In this document: piece after piece, positions 23,301 to 35,599 of the stretch
Position numbering within the stretch: the stretch's first letter is position 1
How the letters are laid out: each line of letters opens with the position of its first letter
NCBI GenBank assembly: GCA_017311185.1
Contig: JAESUZ010000139.1
Coordinates: 682,001 to 746,000 of the forward strand
From: Proteles cristata cristata
Taxonomy: Eukaryota > Chordata > Mammalia > Carnivora > Hyaenidae
Direction of reading: 5' to 3'
DNA length: 64,000 nucleotides
Translations under genes and position numbers: made by a program
Notes under the pieces: generated by a model
The model's input: only the letters and a program-made list of their open reading frames with translations
What the model was told of the DNA's origin: nothing
Database searches by the model: none

Positions 23301-24714
23301 CAAGAAAGAAGCCCAGGCTCTAAGATCATCGGAGCAGTGTCCCTTGCCAGGCCTGGGGCAGTTGGAAAAAGAGCAAGCAGGAGCTTCTGGAAGCAAATGA
23401 GAGTACATCCATTTGGGCGAGACCCATGTTTTAGAAGAAGGCAGTAAAGTCCCTGAAGGCTACGCTCCTCCAAAAACCTCCACTGCCAGCTCTCCTAGAT
23501 CCCACCCCCTAATTCACAAATACTGTAGCTGCCCCTGGCCCTGTTCACTCTAGTTGATGAGAATGGACTAATAAAATCCTTTCCTGGACTCCGCCTTGGT
23601 CTCTGATCCCCAGGCTTCCTTGAAGTACCTCCAAGGCACTATTTTAATGGTGACTGACAGCCAGACCCTGGGGGCTGCAGCAACAGCAGAAGTGGCAGAA
23701 GTTTTGAGGCTGTGGTTCAGTGGCTCCTCTCATCTCTGCCCAATCTCCATCTGACACCTGGCCCATCTGAGGGGCCTCGACGCCTGCACCGCCCACAAGC
23801 CTTTGCTACGGGCCCCACCACTGGCACAGCCACCGCCAGAGGCCACCCTGAATCTGGGCCTTGATCTTGCCTCAGCCCTGTGCTTTTCAGAGCCTTTCCC
23901 ACCCCTCCACAGCACACTCCTCATCTACCTACAATGGCCATTTACATTCTCCCCTTCCTGACCCTTCTTTGAGCCTCATCCTTCTCTAAAAAGTGTCTTG
24001 GAACAGTGAACTAAAGTAATAAGTAGAAAAATAGGAAGTGCAGAAGATGGGCCCCAAGAGGTTGGTCAATGGCAAAGGAGAAAATCAATGACATCGTTAA
24101 AATACATTTTGCACAAAAATGTAACAGGATTTGGGGTAGGATGAGAGAGGAAAGGAGGAAGAAGGGTCTGTGTAATATGGCTGGAAGTTGCCCCTTGCTG
24201 AGAAGAGCAGCCAGTAGGAATGCCCAAGAATGTTTGAGAATGGAGTGTCCATTGTGCCATGAAGTTGTTTGTGATGCTGCAAACTCCCTCCACACCCCTG
24301 ACCCTTCGCGTGAGTCTGCTACACACAAGGCTCCATCAGCTTGGTATGGTGCCACTTGGGGAGGGCGAAGGAGTCATGCTCAGCAAGGCATAATTTAGTG
24401 AGGAAAATGTAAGGCATCCACAGGTTACCCAGGTGATCCAGAAGCAGGAGGAAGCCAGAGCTGGAGGTGACCAGCGAAAGAGTAGGTGTCTAAGGATCTC
24501 TGGAAAGACTGAGAGAGTAGGTGGATCGTCTTTACCCGTGGAATAAGGGTCTCAAGCCAGTATTATCTGCATTTCAAGAGACAAGGAAACTCCACCCAGC
24601 ACCCGGGTTGTGTGGGTTTAGTGAATACATTGTTTATGCCTATCTGCATTCATGTGTGTGCACAAGTCATTAGACTGGACAGGGGAAATGATGGGGTAAA
24701 AAGAGTTCTGAGTT
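23301..24714. other. Unique, partly GC-rich sequence
   Basis: 23640-23900 is GC-rich and proline/alanine-rich in all frames. Frames on both strands at 23717-23924 and 24011-24398 overlap each other and lack known domains. Nothing assigned. Confidence 0.4.
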
Positions 24715-24860
24715 AGAGGGTTAAAGAGGTGAATCTGAGTCCTGGCTTGGTCACTAATCTTGGATGAACCAGTGAGCTTACATGGCCCTCAGGTGCCTCA
24801 CCTATAAAATACAGATCTGAACTAGATAAAACTCTATGATTCCTATCAGCTCCAGCTTTT
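24715..24860 (+). mobile_element. MIR-like SINE
   Basis: 'gaatctgagtcctggcttgg', 'gtgagcttacatggccctca' and 'gcctcacctataaaatacag' follow MIR/MIR3 order; the end is diverged. Confidence 0.6.
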
Positions 24861-25389
24861 CGAGGGACTCATTCTGCCTTTCTGCTTTGTCATGGCCATT
24901 TGAGTTTGCCCTCCCTTAACTGACTTCTTGCTTTTTTACAGAGCTGGGGAGAAATTTTAAGATTTCTTAATGCAGATGCATCTTAATGTATCCACCATTT
25001 CTCCCTCCACAAGCACAGAGATGCAAAGGCTCCTGCATCTGCTTCTGGCCCAGAGGTCAGCAGTGCTGTGGCAAAGGCCGAGCTTGGAGGTAAAGCAAGG
25101 GGAAGTTAAGTACCTGCACAGACTCTGCCCACAAACCAGCCCAAGACCCAGGCCTGCTCTTTGAGGATCCCTCCCCCCCACCCCCAATGCCATGCCATTA
25201 GTTCTCTTCTTTCTATCACTTAGTATTTGCTCAATAATTGCTGGGCCTTAGGAATAAGGGAGATAGCATTTTGAGAGATAAAGTAATGTAGGATGAAGTG
25301 CTTCGCCTCAGAAATTGCAATAGAATTGGAAACTCTCTTCTTCCTAATCTCTTCAGTAATATCTTCCTTAGCAATTGGTGGGACTTTAC

Positions 25390-26440
25390 AGAAAAGCTAT
25401 TAATTCAATAAATTCTTAAGTGCCAGCTCTATTCTGTCACTGTGCTATACTCTGAGGATAAAGTGGTGAATAAAATAAGTTCCTTGTGGAGTTTATAGTC
25501 TAAAAAAGGAAGATAGGCCTTAAAGTTGTAATCACATCACTACAGATAATTAATTACTTAATTAAAATTGTGATATGTTGCTATCTATAACTGGGAGACT
25601 GTGATGCTTAATTTTATGTGTCAATTTGATTGGCTCATGGGGTACCCAGATATTTGGTTAAATATTATTTCTGGGGGTGTCTGTGAAGGTGTTTCTGGAT
25701 GAGACTAACATTTCAGATTAGACCAAGTAAAGCAGATTGTCCTCTCCAATGTGGATGGGCATTATCCGATCCATTGAGGGCCTCAATAGAATGAAAAGGA
25801 GAAGGAAAAGTTCACTCTCTGACTGCTGAGCTGGGACATTGGTCTTCTGCCTTGGGTGGGGACTTAGACCATCAGTGTACTTGGCTCTCAGGCCTTCAGA
25901 CTCAAATTGGAACTATACTACCAGATTTCCTGAGTCTCCAGCTTGCAGACAGCAACTCCTCAGCCTCCATAATTGTGTGAGTAGTAAATGCCTTGAAAAA
26001 AAAAAATATATATATATATACACAACCTGCTGATTCTGTTTCTCTAAGAACACTGACTGATACTAGCCTAGGGGGTCAGGAAAATCTTCATGAATAAGTA
26101 AATGTAAGCAAAGACCTAAAATGGAGTGGCAATTAGCTAATTGAAGAAGTAGGAAAAGAAATGGGAAAATGATCAAGGGAGAGGAAATACCGTGAGCACA
26201 GGGCATGACCACTTTGAAGAACTAGAAGACAACTGGCTTAGTTGGGCTATTGAGAACGAGGAAAATACTAGTGAGAGAGGAAGCCAGAGATGTAGGCAGG
26301 AAGCAAGCCATGCAGAGCTCTGTGGGCCTTTGTTAGGGATTTAGGACTTTTTCAAAGAGCAGTGGGAAGTCATTTAAGATCTCTAACTGAGTTTCCATGC
26401 ATTAAAAGTATCCGCCATGTTTGTTTGTTTATTTCATCAC
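25390..26440 (-). mobile_element. LINE-2, antisense, split by another repeat
   Basis: The 3' end is at the left ('ttcaataaattcttaagtgc', 'gttccttgtggagtttatag'). After the insertion at 25604-26064, L2 resumes ('ggaaaatcttcatgaataag', 'aagcaaagacctaaaatgg', 'gcagagctctgtgggccttt', 'agcagtgggaagtca'). Confidence 0.85.
25604..26064 (+). mobile_element. Old LTR-type or MER repeat (family X), nested in L2
   Basis: Begins 'ttaattttatgtgtcaattt' and ends 'ctgtttctctaagaacactg'. This is a well-known mammalian repeat whose reverse complement starts 'cagggttctccagagaaac'. It has an internal A/TA microsatellite at 25995-26021 near the 3' end. I cannot name the family with certainty. A second copy lies at 61034-61544. 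Confidence 0.7.
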
Positions 26441-27083
26441 AGAATCTAGGCCAGTCTTAGTTTGAAGCATTGCCAGATGTGCTGTCTCCTGGAAAGCTCC
26501 CTTGGGCTTCTAGAAGACATTTTTTTTACTTTCTCCCTCACAGTCTGTCTTTCTGCCACTGAACCCAGTTACCATGTGACAGATTGTAAGTGACAGGAAG
26601 AAAGCCATGAGGCCCAGTGGAAGGAAGTCTGAGCAGGCAGTCAATAGGTCTGCCTTTCTCTTGACCTCTCTAGACTCTGGTTCAGGGATTGTGGTGAAGT
26701 CCAAGACCCTGTATTTCCATTGCCGTACTCCACACTTGAGTCCGCCTCACTGCCTTGGGATTTTGAAGGAATAATGAAATTAAAGAAATGAAGTGTGATG
26801 TTGTCAGATGCTAAAGTTAACACCTGGCACGTGGAAATAGAAGACAGTGTCACAGGGAAGCACCTGACTGGGCCACGGCAGAACCCAGAGGAAGCTGCCT
26901 ACCAGCCAGAACCATGTCTACACTGGGACAGCTTCAGCCACACCAGCAGGAGGAGTAGGAAGGTGGCAAGTCTCTCTGATAGAGTTTGTCTGAATAGCCA
27001 AGAGCCTATTCAGTAAGAATAACTATATTCTGGGCCCATGAAGATGGGTAAGACAGGATCTCTTCCCTGAGGTATAGAGTGTA
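26441..27083. other. Unique sequence
   Basis: Nothing recognised. Short frames on both strands lack motifs. Confidence 0.4.
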
Positions 27084-27612
27084 TTCTATTAGGCAGAATG
27101 ATAGCCCTCCAAAGATGTCCACATCCCAATCCCTGGAGCCTATGAATACCTTACCTTCCATGGCAAAACGAACTTTACATATGTGATTAAAGTTTAAGGA
27201 CCCTGAGAGGGAGAGATTGTCCTGGCCCACGAAGGTGGACCTAATCTAGTCACGAGTCGTGAAAAGCAGAGAATTCTTCCCAGCCTCAGTCAGAACGGAG
27301 AGAGATGGGACAAAAGAAGAAGCAGGAGAAATCTGAAGCATGAAATGTACTTGGCCTGCTGTTGCTGGCTTTGAAGATGGAAGAAGAGCTCCAACAGCCA
27401 AGGAGTGTATGTGGCTTCTAGAAACTGAAAAAGGATAGGAAGTAGATTCTCCCTAGAGTCTCCAGGAAAGAATACAGCCTTGCAAGTGCCCCGATTTTAG
27501 CTCAGTGGACCCTGTGTCAGACTTATGACCTGTAGAACTATAACGTAATAAATGTATGTTGTTTTAAGCCACTAAATTCGTGGTAATTTGTGGACACTGA
27601 GGACTAACTATA
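27084..27612 (+). mobile_element. MLT1-type LTR (ERVL-MaLR)
   Basis: A full set of MLT1 landmarks appears in order: 'aaagatgtccacatcccaat', 'ccctggagcctatgaatacc', 'gtgattaaagtttaagga', 'tgtggcttctagaaactg', then 'tgttttaagccactaaattc' and 'gtggtaatttgtgg'. It is a solitary LTR; no internal MaLR sequence is adjacent. Confidence 0.92.
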
Positions 27613-28259
27613 GAAATTCTAATTATCTTTCAATCAGGCGTTCTTAGATGTGAATGATACAATCCGCTCTAACTAGTTGAAACATAAAATAAATGTAGTA
27701 CAGGGTATTAGGTGGGTCAGAGATGTTATAGAGAGCCAGAGAGGCTGAGGCTGAAAGTGTGTGGCCAGGAACAAGCCCAGTTGTATCCCAGAGGTCTCCC
27801 TTGTATACCCTGCTGTCCTTACTACCTGGAACCCAGCTCCTGAACTCAGCATGGCCATCCACAGAATGATGCCCTCATCGCCACAGTGGCTGGAAGATCA
27901 GTACGTTGGCATTGCCTGCCTCCCTGACAGTGTCCACCTCCAGATCCGTGTTTCATGCAGCTGCCTCAGTCGATGGAATTGTGATCTCATACCGGCACCC
28001 CCACTGCAGAAGGGTTCTGGTTTTTTGGCAAGACTCATAATGTATGGAAATGATGAAAATGTAAGAAAGGTACTCAAATTTGGTAAAAGAAAACATATAC
28101 AGCAGAAAAAGTATCCACTATCGAGGCTTTTGGCCGGGCCTTGTACTCTCCATGTGGCCAGAGTATCTACTGTCCTTACTTGCCCCCACCATTCACTAAT
28201 GTTTCTTCCTGGACCCTAAGTGAGCCATGTCTGCTAACCACCACAAAATAATTCTGATG
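27613..28259. other. Unassigned, perhaps an old LTR in part
   Basis: 27660-27760 has the flavour of an old repeat, but I cannot place it. The 152-codon plus frame at 27761-28219 has no recognisable domain. Confidence 0.3.
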
Positions 28260-29200
28260 CAATGTGTTCAGGGCTTTAATGGAAGAATGGATTAAAAAAA
28301 AAACAACTTTGGAAGCTGCGAGGAGGAAGCAGTTGCCTTAGGACAAGTGGACCAGAGGATTTGAGTTATGAGGTTTCGAGCTGACCCGTACGAATCGGTA
28401 CAGCAATAATATTCCAGGCAGAAAGCCATTATGAAAATACATGAAGTTGCAGAACTTGACACATGTGGGGAAAAATGGGTAGTGGTGATGACTGAGGCCC
28501 GGGAAGGGATAGGAAGAGAAAGGTATAAGGAGGGAGAGGTAGTGAGGGGCAGACGGTAAAGGGTGTAATAAGCTAAGCTAAGGAGTTCAGACTTTATCTT
28601 ATAGGCAATGGGGAGCCACTGAAGCTTTTTAATTAGGGAATTGACATTAGGTCATTTTTAAAAAGAGAATTCTGATCGCGGTGTGGTGGAAAGATTAGAA
28701 GAGAAAAAAATGGGTCAGAACTGCTAGTGAGGAAGTTATTATACAAATCAAAAAAAACAGAGGGAATGTGCACAAAAGCAGCGGCAATAGGTATTGTGAG
28801 AAAAAGGGTGATTCTGAGTGAATATAACTGGTAGACAGAGAAGATTCAAAACTGTTAGAACTTTTCAGAATAAGACAATTGTGCAGAAGCTCTGACATTC
28901 AGTAAACTGGGAGATTTAGGGCTTTGGGGAGTTTAAAAAGAGGGCTTAGAAAAAGACAGCAGTTTTGACTTGCACTTGTGAATTTCAGAAACAGATAAGT
29001 TGCTGAGGAGGAAACTGAACATAAGAATCGGGGGCTTGGAGAAGAGCTGAGTGGAAGACAAAGATTTGGAGACATCACAGAGACTGAAGCCCTGGGCTCA
29101 GGTGAAGATTTCTCAGGGAGAGTTTGAAGAAGAGAAAAGGGGGTGAGGACCCACCCCTGGGCGAGTGCAATATGTAGGAGTAATGGAAGCCAGCATGGGC
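28260..29200 (-). mobile_element. LINE-2, antisense, about 0.9 kb
   Basis: Reversed ORF2 landmarks run in order: 'ggagttcagactttatcttat', 'aatggggagccactgaagc', 'agggaattgacattaggtca', 'gagaattctgatcgcggtg'. Purine-rich text then continues to 'gactgaagccctgggctca'. Confidence 0.8.
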
Positions 29201-29508
29201 CTCGGGGATCCTGTGCCTCACTACCAAATCGGACTCCAAGTCGGAGTTTTTGATTGTACAGTGGTTCCAAACCAAAGGTGAGAGGTCAGGGGGTGCTGGA
29301 TGAATGTGCGACTGTGCCTAAGACTGCAGTCTCACCTTATGTGGACCCTGTTTCCTTCCCAATGCACAACTGGCCCAAAGGAGCCATCTGCCAAATGCTT
29401 GACTTGGCCAGTGGCCCAAATCTAAGAGACATTGCCCTGCTAGGGTGACCAGGGCTTATAACGTATGGCTCTTCCTGACTAGGGAAGACTGGTTAGAACA
29501 AGGGCTGT

Positions 29509-29733
29509 CCGGGGCATCTGGGTGGCTCAGTCGGTTGAGTGTCTGACTTCAATTCAGGTCATGATCTCATGGCTCGTGGGTCTGAGCTCCTCACTGTGTT
29601 CTGTGCTGACAGCTTGGAGCCTGGAGCCTGCTTCAGATGCTGTGTCTCCCACTCTCTACCCCTCCCCCACTCACACTCTGTATCTCTCTCTCTCTCTATC
29701 AAAAATAAATAAACATTAAAAAGAAAAGGAAGA
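29509..29733 (+). mobile_element. Felid SINE
   Basis: Head 'ggggcatctgggtggctcag', tail 'aaaaataaataaacattaaa'. A perfect 14-bp target-site duplication, agaacaagggctgt, lies at 29495-29508 and 29734-29747. Confidence 0.98.
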
Positions 29734-29747
29734 AGAACAAGGGCTGT

Positions 29748-30976
29748 TAATATTTGGTCTGGCCCTCATCTATGGCCTTTGAAGATTTGCATAAAAGACA
29801 GTTGTCCCATGGAGTATTTGGAGTAGGCAATACTACAAGTCTCGGCATTTGGTGTTTGGACCCGGTAAGAGCACAACGGCCTGGTGCAAACTGAAGTTGT
29901 CAACCCCTGAGCATACACAAGAGCCGGTTAGGAAAGAAAATGGAGCAGATCTCAGAGAGAAGTGGGGAGGCCTTGAGGAAGAAATGTGTGGCCAAAAGAG
30001 AGAAGAAAGAGCCTTAGATTTGACGGTTTTGGGTCACGGTCTTCATGCAATGCTGCTATGTCTACCCTACACCCATTTTGTCTGGCAAAAACTCAAATAC
30101 AGACTGATAAAACACCACTGAGGGGGCTCAGTTTGCTTAAAGTACACTTATCTGTGTTCAGTATATCCCCAATATAGCTTTCCACATTACCCATTCTTGT
30201 GGCAGAATCTTTTCTGAAGGTAAAACAAAGATATATGTAAAGGGTGGCCTTCTCGAAAGGAACCCAAATTCTGAATTAATGAGGTTTTACAAACATATCA
30301 CAGGCACTGGGCTAACCTCTGTAAATAGCAATTGGCAATTTCATTAATTGGGGTCAAGGTCTGATCTATACTTCTCATGTCAACTGCAATCAGTTATGTG
30401 AAATAGAATCTTCATTTATCATAAGCCTATACTGCTTATAAGTCAGAAGCAGTTTCCCAAGAATGTTTGAAATGCAAAGTCTTACTTCTACTAGGAAGAC
30501 CCAGTCTCAGTGACCTTTTCCTGGACTGACAGTCCCCACCTAAGGCAGAGGAACTTTCTTGGGCTGCTGAGTTTTTATCTTTAGGAAGAGAGGATATAGA
30601 AACAGCTCTCTAAGAAACAGATTTCCAACAGTTAGTGCTGATTATGGATAGTAATCCAAAATCAAAGACTAAAGCACAGAAGAAATTCTTCCAAGATGTT
30701 TGGAATGGGGGCATAGAATTAACACCTCCATAGAAAGTTAACTATCAAATCAGACTTTGACAATCTGTCTGTTTTGTATTTAGAAGGGACAGGCCTATGG
30801 TATTTTTGACTCTGTAAGTATAAGTGTAGTTGATAAATATGTGTAAACTTACCTGGTAATGTTCAAGGGCAAGCTTTAAGTTCACTTCCCTACCCTACTC
30901 CTGGATAGAAAAATGTGTGATCATGACATCCCTGACATACACTTGCTCTGGGTGGATCTTTAAAACAGTCCTTAAT
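29748..30976. other. Unique sequence
   Basis: No repeat or gene recognised. Frames at 29849-30177 are short and motif-free. Confidence 0.4.
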
Positions 30977-30990
30977 AATAGGCACACACA

Positions 30991-31169
30991 GGGGTGCCTG
31001 GGTGGCTCAGTTGGTTAAGCATCTGACTCTTGACTTCGACTCTGGTCGTGATCTCAAACGAGTGAGTTCAAGCGCTGCTTGGGGTTCTGCACTGACAGTG
31101 TGGAGCCTGCTTGAGGCTCTCTCTCTCTCTCCCCTATCTCTCTCTCAGAATAAATAAACATTAAAAAAA
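30991..31169 (+). mobile_element. Felid SINE, shortened body
   Basis: Head 'ggggtgcctgggtggctcag', tail 'aataaataaacattaaaa'. A perfect 14-bp duplication, aataggcacacaca, lies at 30977-30990 and 31170-31183. The 'tgacagtgtggagcctgctt' body lacks the 'gctcagagcctgga' segment. Confidence 0.98.
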
Positions 31170-31199
31170 AATAGGCACACACAGACATGCAGACTATTT

Positions 31200-31620
31200 A
31201 AAAATGTCCATGAGATGATGATCAATCTGTTTAGAACTGTGACTGTAGTAACAGTGACACAGGTGAATGCATATGTGCAAACTCATCAACACATATACAC
31301 TAAATGCATACAAGGTTTTGCATATCAATCACACTTCAATAAAGTAGACATATACATATAAATGCTGAGCAAACAAAAGGAAGTTGCAGAATGGTAAGCA
31401 GCGTGCATGAGGCAAGGACATGAGAGCCAATTCTATATATTATTGATGACCATAAATATAGTAAAAAGTTTTTTAAATGTGTGAGAAGAAAAAAACCTAA
31501 TCCAAGGTGTTGGTTACTTCTGAGAAAGGAAAGAAAAAAATGAGATGGAGGAGGAGTGTCCAGTGGATTTTAACTGTGTCTATAACATTTTCTTTAAAAT
31601 AAGTCCTACTGCAGATTCGA
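31200..31620 (+). mobile_element. Old L1 3' end (L1ME type)
   Basis: 'gtgcaaactcatcaacacat', 'cacacttcaataaagtagac', then 'ttggttacttctgagaaagg' and 'taactgtgtctataacattt' resemble L1ME 3'UTR text. There may be two overlapping fragments. Confidence 0.55.
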
Positions 31621-32239
31621 GTGGTGGCAGGGGCTTGGGGATAGTGTCTATGTGTCTGCGTCTGTATTTCACACACACATAACAGCCCAGAGATATTCCT
31701 CAACGATGAAGACATACCATCAGAACTGAAACTTTCAAACCTGCGTGCAAGCAGGTTTGCACACCTTCTGTTTGTCTTGCCCTTCTCAAAGCAGTCCCCA
31801 AATCTTAGGTACTTAAAAATAAGTGTATACATTCTGCAGATGTCAGTATCCAGTTAGATGAAAAAGATGTAGAACTGAATCTTTCCTGGCTCAAAGTGGT
31901 ATTTACTTGGTTGCCAGTGATCATAAACCCCCTTCTTCCCACATAGTCTTTAATATCCGTGTGCCTGCGGAATACCTAGCGTGAAAAGCAGGCCCATTTC
32001 ATTCCAAACTCCAGTAGAAGGATATCCCCGGTGGTTATAATGCTGCAGGACAAACCTCTGATTGGAAGCAGGAGTTGGATCTTTTCTAATATGACTGCAA
32101 GAACGTAAGTATTTTGCAAGTAGAGCGGCCGCTGCAAGCAAAATGCAAGTGTGTGCTGTGACAGGGACATTAACAAATGGCGATCAGGTGAACTGTGTAT
32201 CCACGTGGGCTGGGGCTGAGACTTTCTTTTCTACATTCG
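31621..32239. other. Unique sequence
   Basis: No recognised repeat. A minus-strand frame of 111 codons at 31497-31832 partly overlaps the L1 remnant and is not protein-like. Confidence 0.4.
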
Positions 32240-32420
32240 GAACACTTGTGTTTATTGAGCACCCACTGTCTACCCCATAGCACTAGGTTAGATGTCACAG
32301 TGAAGGAGTGTAAGGGATACTCAAAGTGAACTAGGTCGTGGGCCTTGCCCTCAGAGGATGTTCCACCTGAATGAAAGAGTGTTTCCATAACTGGGAAACT
32401 AACAGTCTCCAGGAGGAAGC
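32240..32420 (-). mobile_element. LINE-2 3' end, antisense
   Basis: 'gtttattgagcacccactgt', then 'gccttgccctcagaggatgt', equivalent to the reversed L2 end. Confidence 0.65.
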
Positions 32421-34375
32421 AACATGGGTCCTCCGGGGCACCGAGGAAGGAATGTGGCAAGGTCTGCACTGGTGTACAAGAGAGAAGTAAGGGGAGGGAC
32501 CGGCTGGGAAGAAGGGCTAGGGCAGGACCTCCAACCAGAGCCAAGAGATCTGTGGGGACAGTTTCAAGAGTGAAGGTCAAGGCATTTCCTCAGTCAGAGT
32601 CAGCATCCTCTGGAAACAAGAGTTCCAATACCAACAGTGACCCGCATGCCCATAGAAATGGTCTTTACAGAGGACTAAAGCTGTACCTCGATCTTTGCCA
32701 GCAATGCTGGGGAGGGCACTCTGAGCCCCCCGAGATGAGCTGACCCAGCCGAGTGAAAAGACATTATAAGTCTTTTTTTGTGGCTATCTTCCAATCTTCC
32801 TCCCATTGTAGAGTCCACAGCCGCTGGGCTGTAGTGAGGAAGGAGTGGAGGAATCAAAACGCAGAGAACAAAGGACGTGCACTTTGCTGGGATAGATCAC
32901 TGTCTATTAAGCAAAGCTGGGTGATGTGAAGAAAGAGAACTCCAGACAAAGCACAGTCCAGAAACAGCATTAGCACAGTGGGGAATCGTTACAAATGCAA
33001 AGTCTCAGGCTCCTCCTCAGGCTGACTCTCAGAAATTTTAGGGGTGAGTCCAGCAATCTGTCTTTTAAGAAACTCTCCTAGTGATTCTGACCCACCTTAA
33101 TATTTGAGAACCATTGCCCTAAACCATCACACACTGAAGAATGGTCAATTCTTAGGACTGGGAAAGAATTGGCATAGGCCAGCACACAGAAGAACTGGTG
33201 CTCTGTGACCTTCACACAAACCAGCATAGGACGATGGTCAACACACCTAGTCGCCCTCTACACACACCCTGTACTCAGAAGAATCCAAGAGCATCTGACG
33301 AGCAAATAGTCCATCCACCAGAAGATGCTTGATTTCATATTTTGCATAGTTTTAAGGAAGCATTTTTAAGAGATCCTTCCTGGATCAACTCCAGGACCAC
33401 TAGAAAACAATTCTGTTTACTGAATCTTCATCCATATGATTCCATATGATGTAATCCTCGATTATTCTAACCAATGAGTTTTGCAGCCTCTCTACACAAG
33501 ATGATTCTGTCTTGCTCATGAAAATCATGAAACAGGAAGACTTGAGTGAAAACACATACATTCTTCCTCATCTCAGTGGTCTTCAACGTCACTCATCCAT
33601 TCATTCAACAAACATGTTTCAAGTGCTTAGAATGTTCCCAGCAAGGATCCTTTCCCCATCTCTAATAGGTTTATATAAAATTCACCTACCTCAACGTAAT
33701 GTGTGTATTTATTCAACAGTTCTTTCAAGGGGCTGAAATTTTCACCAATCCTTAACTCTGACCCAAAGCAGTGTTTCCTACAATTTTTAAGTTATTACAT
33801 AGAAGGGTGGCTTGTACCCCGTCTTCCGTGTTGTCTTCATCCAGATAGGGAAATTCTTTCTCATTCACACTTAGAGGTAAGGGAAATTTGCTGACCAACT
33901 AATATTATCTCATAGAGGTAAAATTCAAGATGGTGGGTCAGACAGACAAATCGTTATTATAGAATATGATAGGTGCTCTCAGAGAGATATGTGTAGTGTG
34001 CATTGTTGGAAATGAGAGGAGCTTACGATTCCTATGAAGTTTGGATATTTTTCTCCATAGAGAAGGAGCAGCTAAACATTTTGAAACCATCCTGAGTCCC
34101 TTAAACCCTCAAACATGCTGTTGACCTTTATTCTTAGGAGATTCTCCGCCAACTCCTTCACAGCAATAAGCAAGGCCAGGGGAGGTGAATTTTCTTGTTC
34201 CCAATGAGTCTTTCCATCCCCGTCTTCCTTTGCTCTTTCTCCATGCTGATGTTCATGCCACACCTTCCCACATGCTCTGCAATCTTGCCCTATCGATTCT
34301 CCATCCTTGCTCTCACGTATTACATTATTTCTGGCTCTACTCCCTGAACCAATATAAGTAGTCATACTTCCTGTG
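32421..34375. other. Mostly unique sequence
   Basis: A short reversed L2-like start at about 33597-33640 ('cattcattcaacaaacatgt'). A small direct repeat 'ccatatgat' occurs twice near 33435. 33030-33120 is weakly MIR/L2-like. No gene recognised. Confidence 0.4.
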
Positions 34376-34905
34376 CACTGATACAAAAAGACATATGCAC
34401 CTCTGTGTTTATTGCAGCATTATTTACAATAACCAAAATATGGAAGCAGCCCAAGTGTTCATCAATAGATGGATGTATATATACAATGGAATATTACTCA
34501 GCCACACACAAAAAAAAGAATAAAATCTTGCCATTTGCAACAACATGGATAGAGTTAGAAGGTTTAATGCTGGTGAAATATGTCAGTCAGAGGAAGACAA
34601 ATACCATGTGACTTCACTCACATGTGGAATTGAAGAAAAATCAAATAACAAAGAAAAAAAAGAGGCCAAGAAACAAACAAACAGACAAACAAACCAGACT
34701 CTTAAATATAGAGAACAATCTGGTGGTTGCCAGAGAGAATGTGATTGGGTGAAATAGGTGATGGGAATTAAAGAGTACACTTGTCATGATGAGCGCTGAG
34801 TAACTTATAGAATTATTGAATCACTATATTGCAAACTTGAAACTAATATAATGTTATACGTTAATTATACTGTAATTTAAAAATGAATAAATAAGTAAAA
34901 GAAAA
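34376..34905 (+). mobile_element. Carnivore L1 3' end (ORF2 C-terminus and 3'UTR)
   Basis: 'attgcagcattatttacaat', 'aatggaatattactcagcca', 'ttgccatttgcaacaacatg' and 'gatgagcgctgagtaactta', with the 'ttaattatactgtaattt' end. This is the classic carnivore L1 terminus, 5'-truncated. Relative to the usual text, about 25 bases of ORF2 appear missing after 'catcaatagatgg' (inference from recall). Confidence 0.92.
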
Positions 34906-34914
34906 CAAAACACA

Positions 34915-35570
34915 AGCAGGTCATGTTACTCACTTATCTAAATCTTCCAATGAATTTCCACTCATGTTTAACAACAAACACAAAGACCAGACCTGACCGA
35001 CAAAACCCTCCAGAATAGGACCCCCCACCCACCTCTATTCTTTCTGCCTTACTCACTCCAAACTGGTTTTCCTTTTTTTTTAATGTTTATTTTTGAGAGC
35101 GAAAGAGACAGAATGAGAGTGGGAGAGGGGTGGAAAGAGAGGGAGACAGAATCCAATCCAGGCTCCCGCTTTGAGCCGTCAGCACAGAGCCTGATGAGGG
35201 GCTCGAACTCATGAACCGTGAGATCATGACTTGAGCTGAAACTGGATACTTAACCCACTGAGCCACCCAGGCACCCCTTTCCTTTTTATGAAAACACCTA
35301 GATTGTTCCCACCTCACAAACTATTTGTGCCTCTAGTTGGCTTTGCTTGGAATGTCCTGTTCTGAGATCTTTGTCTGAATGCCTTTGCCTTGTCATTGAA
35401 GATTCAGCTCCAGGCCCCAATGACCCGGGACACATAGACCCACAGCCTGTCACCCCCTTCACATCACTGTGTTTTATTTTCTTCAGAAACTTGTCACTAT
35501 CTGAAAATAACTTATCCGTAGTTGGGGGTTTTCTTTGTTTTGTACAATTGTTTTGTCTAGTACCTGAAGT
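34915..35570 (+). mobile_element. LINE-2, sense, interrupted by a SINE
   Basis: 'tcatgttactcacttatcta', 'cttccaatgaatttccactc', 'aaaaccctccagaatagga', and after the SINE 'ggctttgcttggaatgtcc' and 'tgcctttgccttgtcattg'. The order matches L2 ORF2 C-terminus to 3'UTR. Confidence 0.8.
35078..35276 (-). mobile_element. Felid SINE, antisense, nested in L2
   Basis: Reversed tail 'ttaatgtttatttttgagag', head 'gagccacccaggcacccc'. Flanking 'ttttccttttt' (about 35067) and 'ctttcctttttatg' (about 35277) form an approximate target-site duplication. Confidence 0.95.
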
Positions 35571-35599
35571 TAACCAGACTGCAGGGCTTAGGACACAGT

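Noticed and set aside
24011..24398. Overlapping frames on both strands with a CxxC-type cysteine pair
   Set aside because: The cysteine pair is isolated, opposite-strand frames are equally long, and there is no family match.
27761..28219. 152-codon plus frame as a coding exon
   Set aside because: No domain and no splice context; adjoining sequence is repeat-like.
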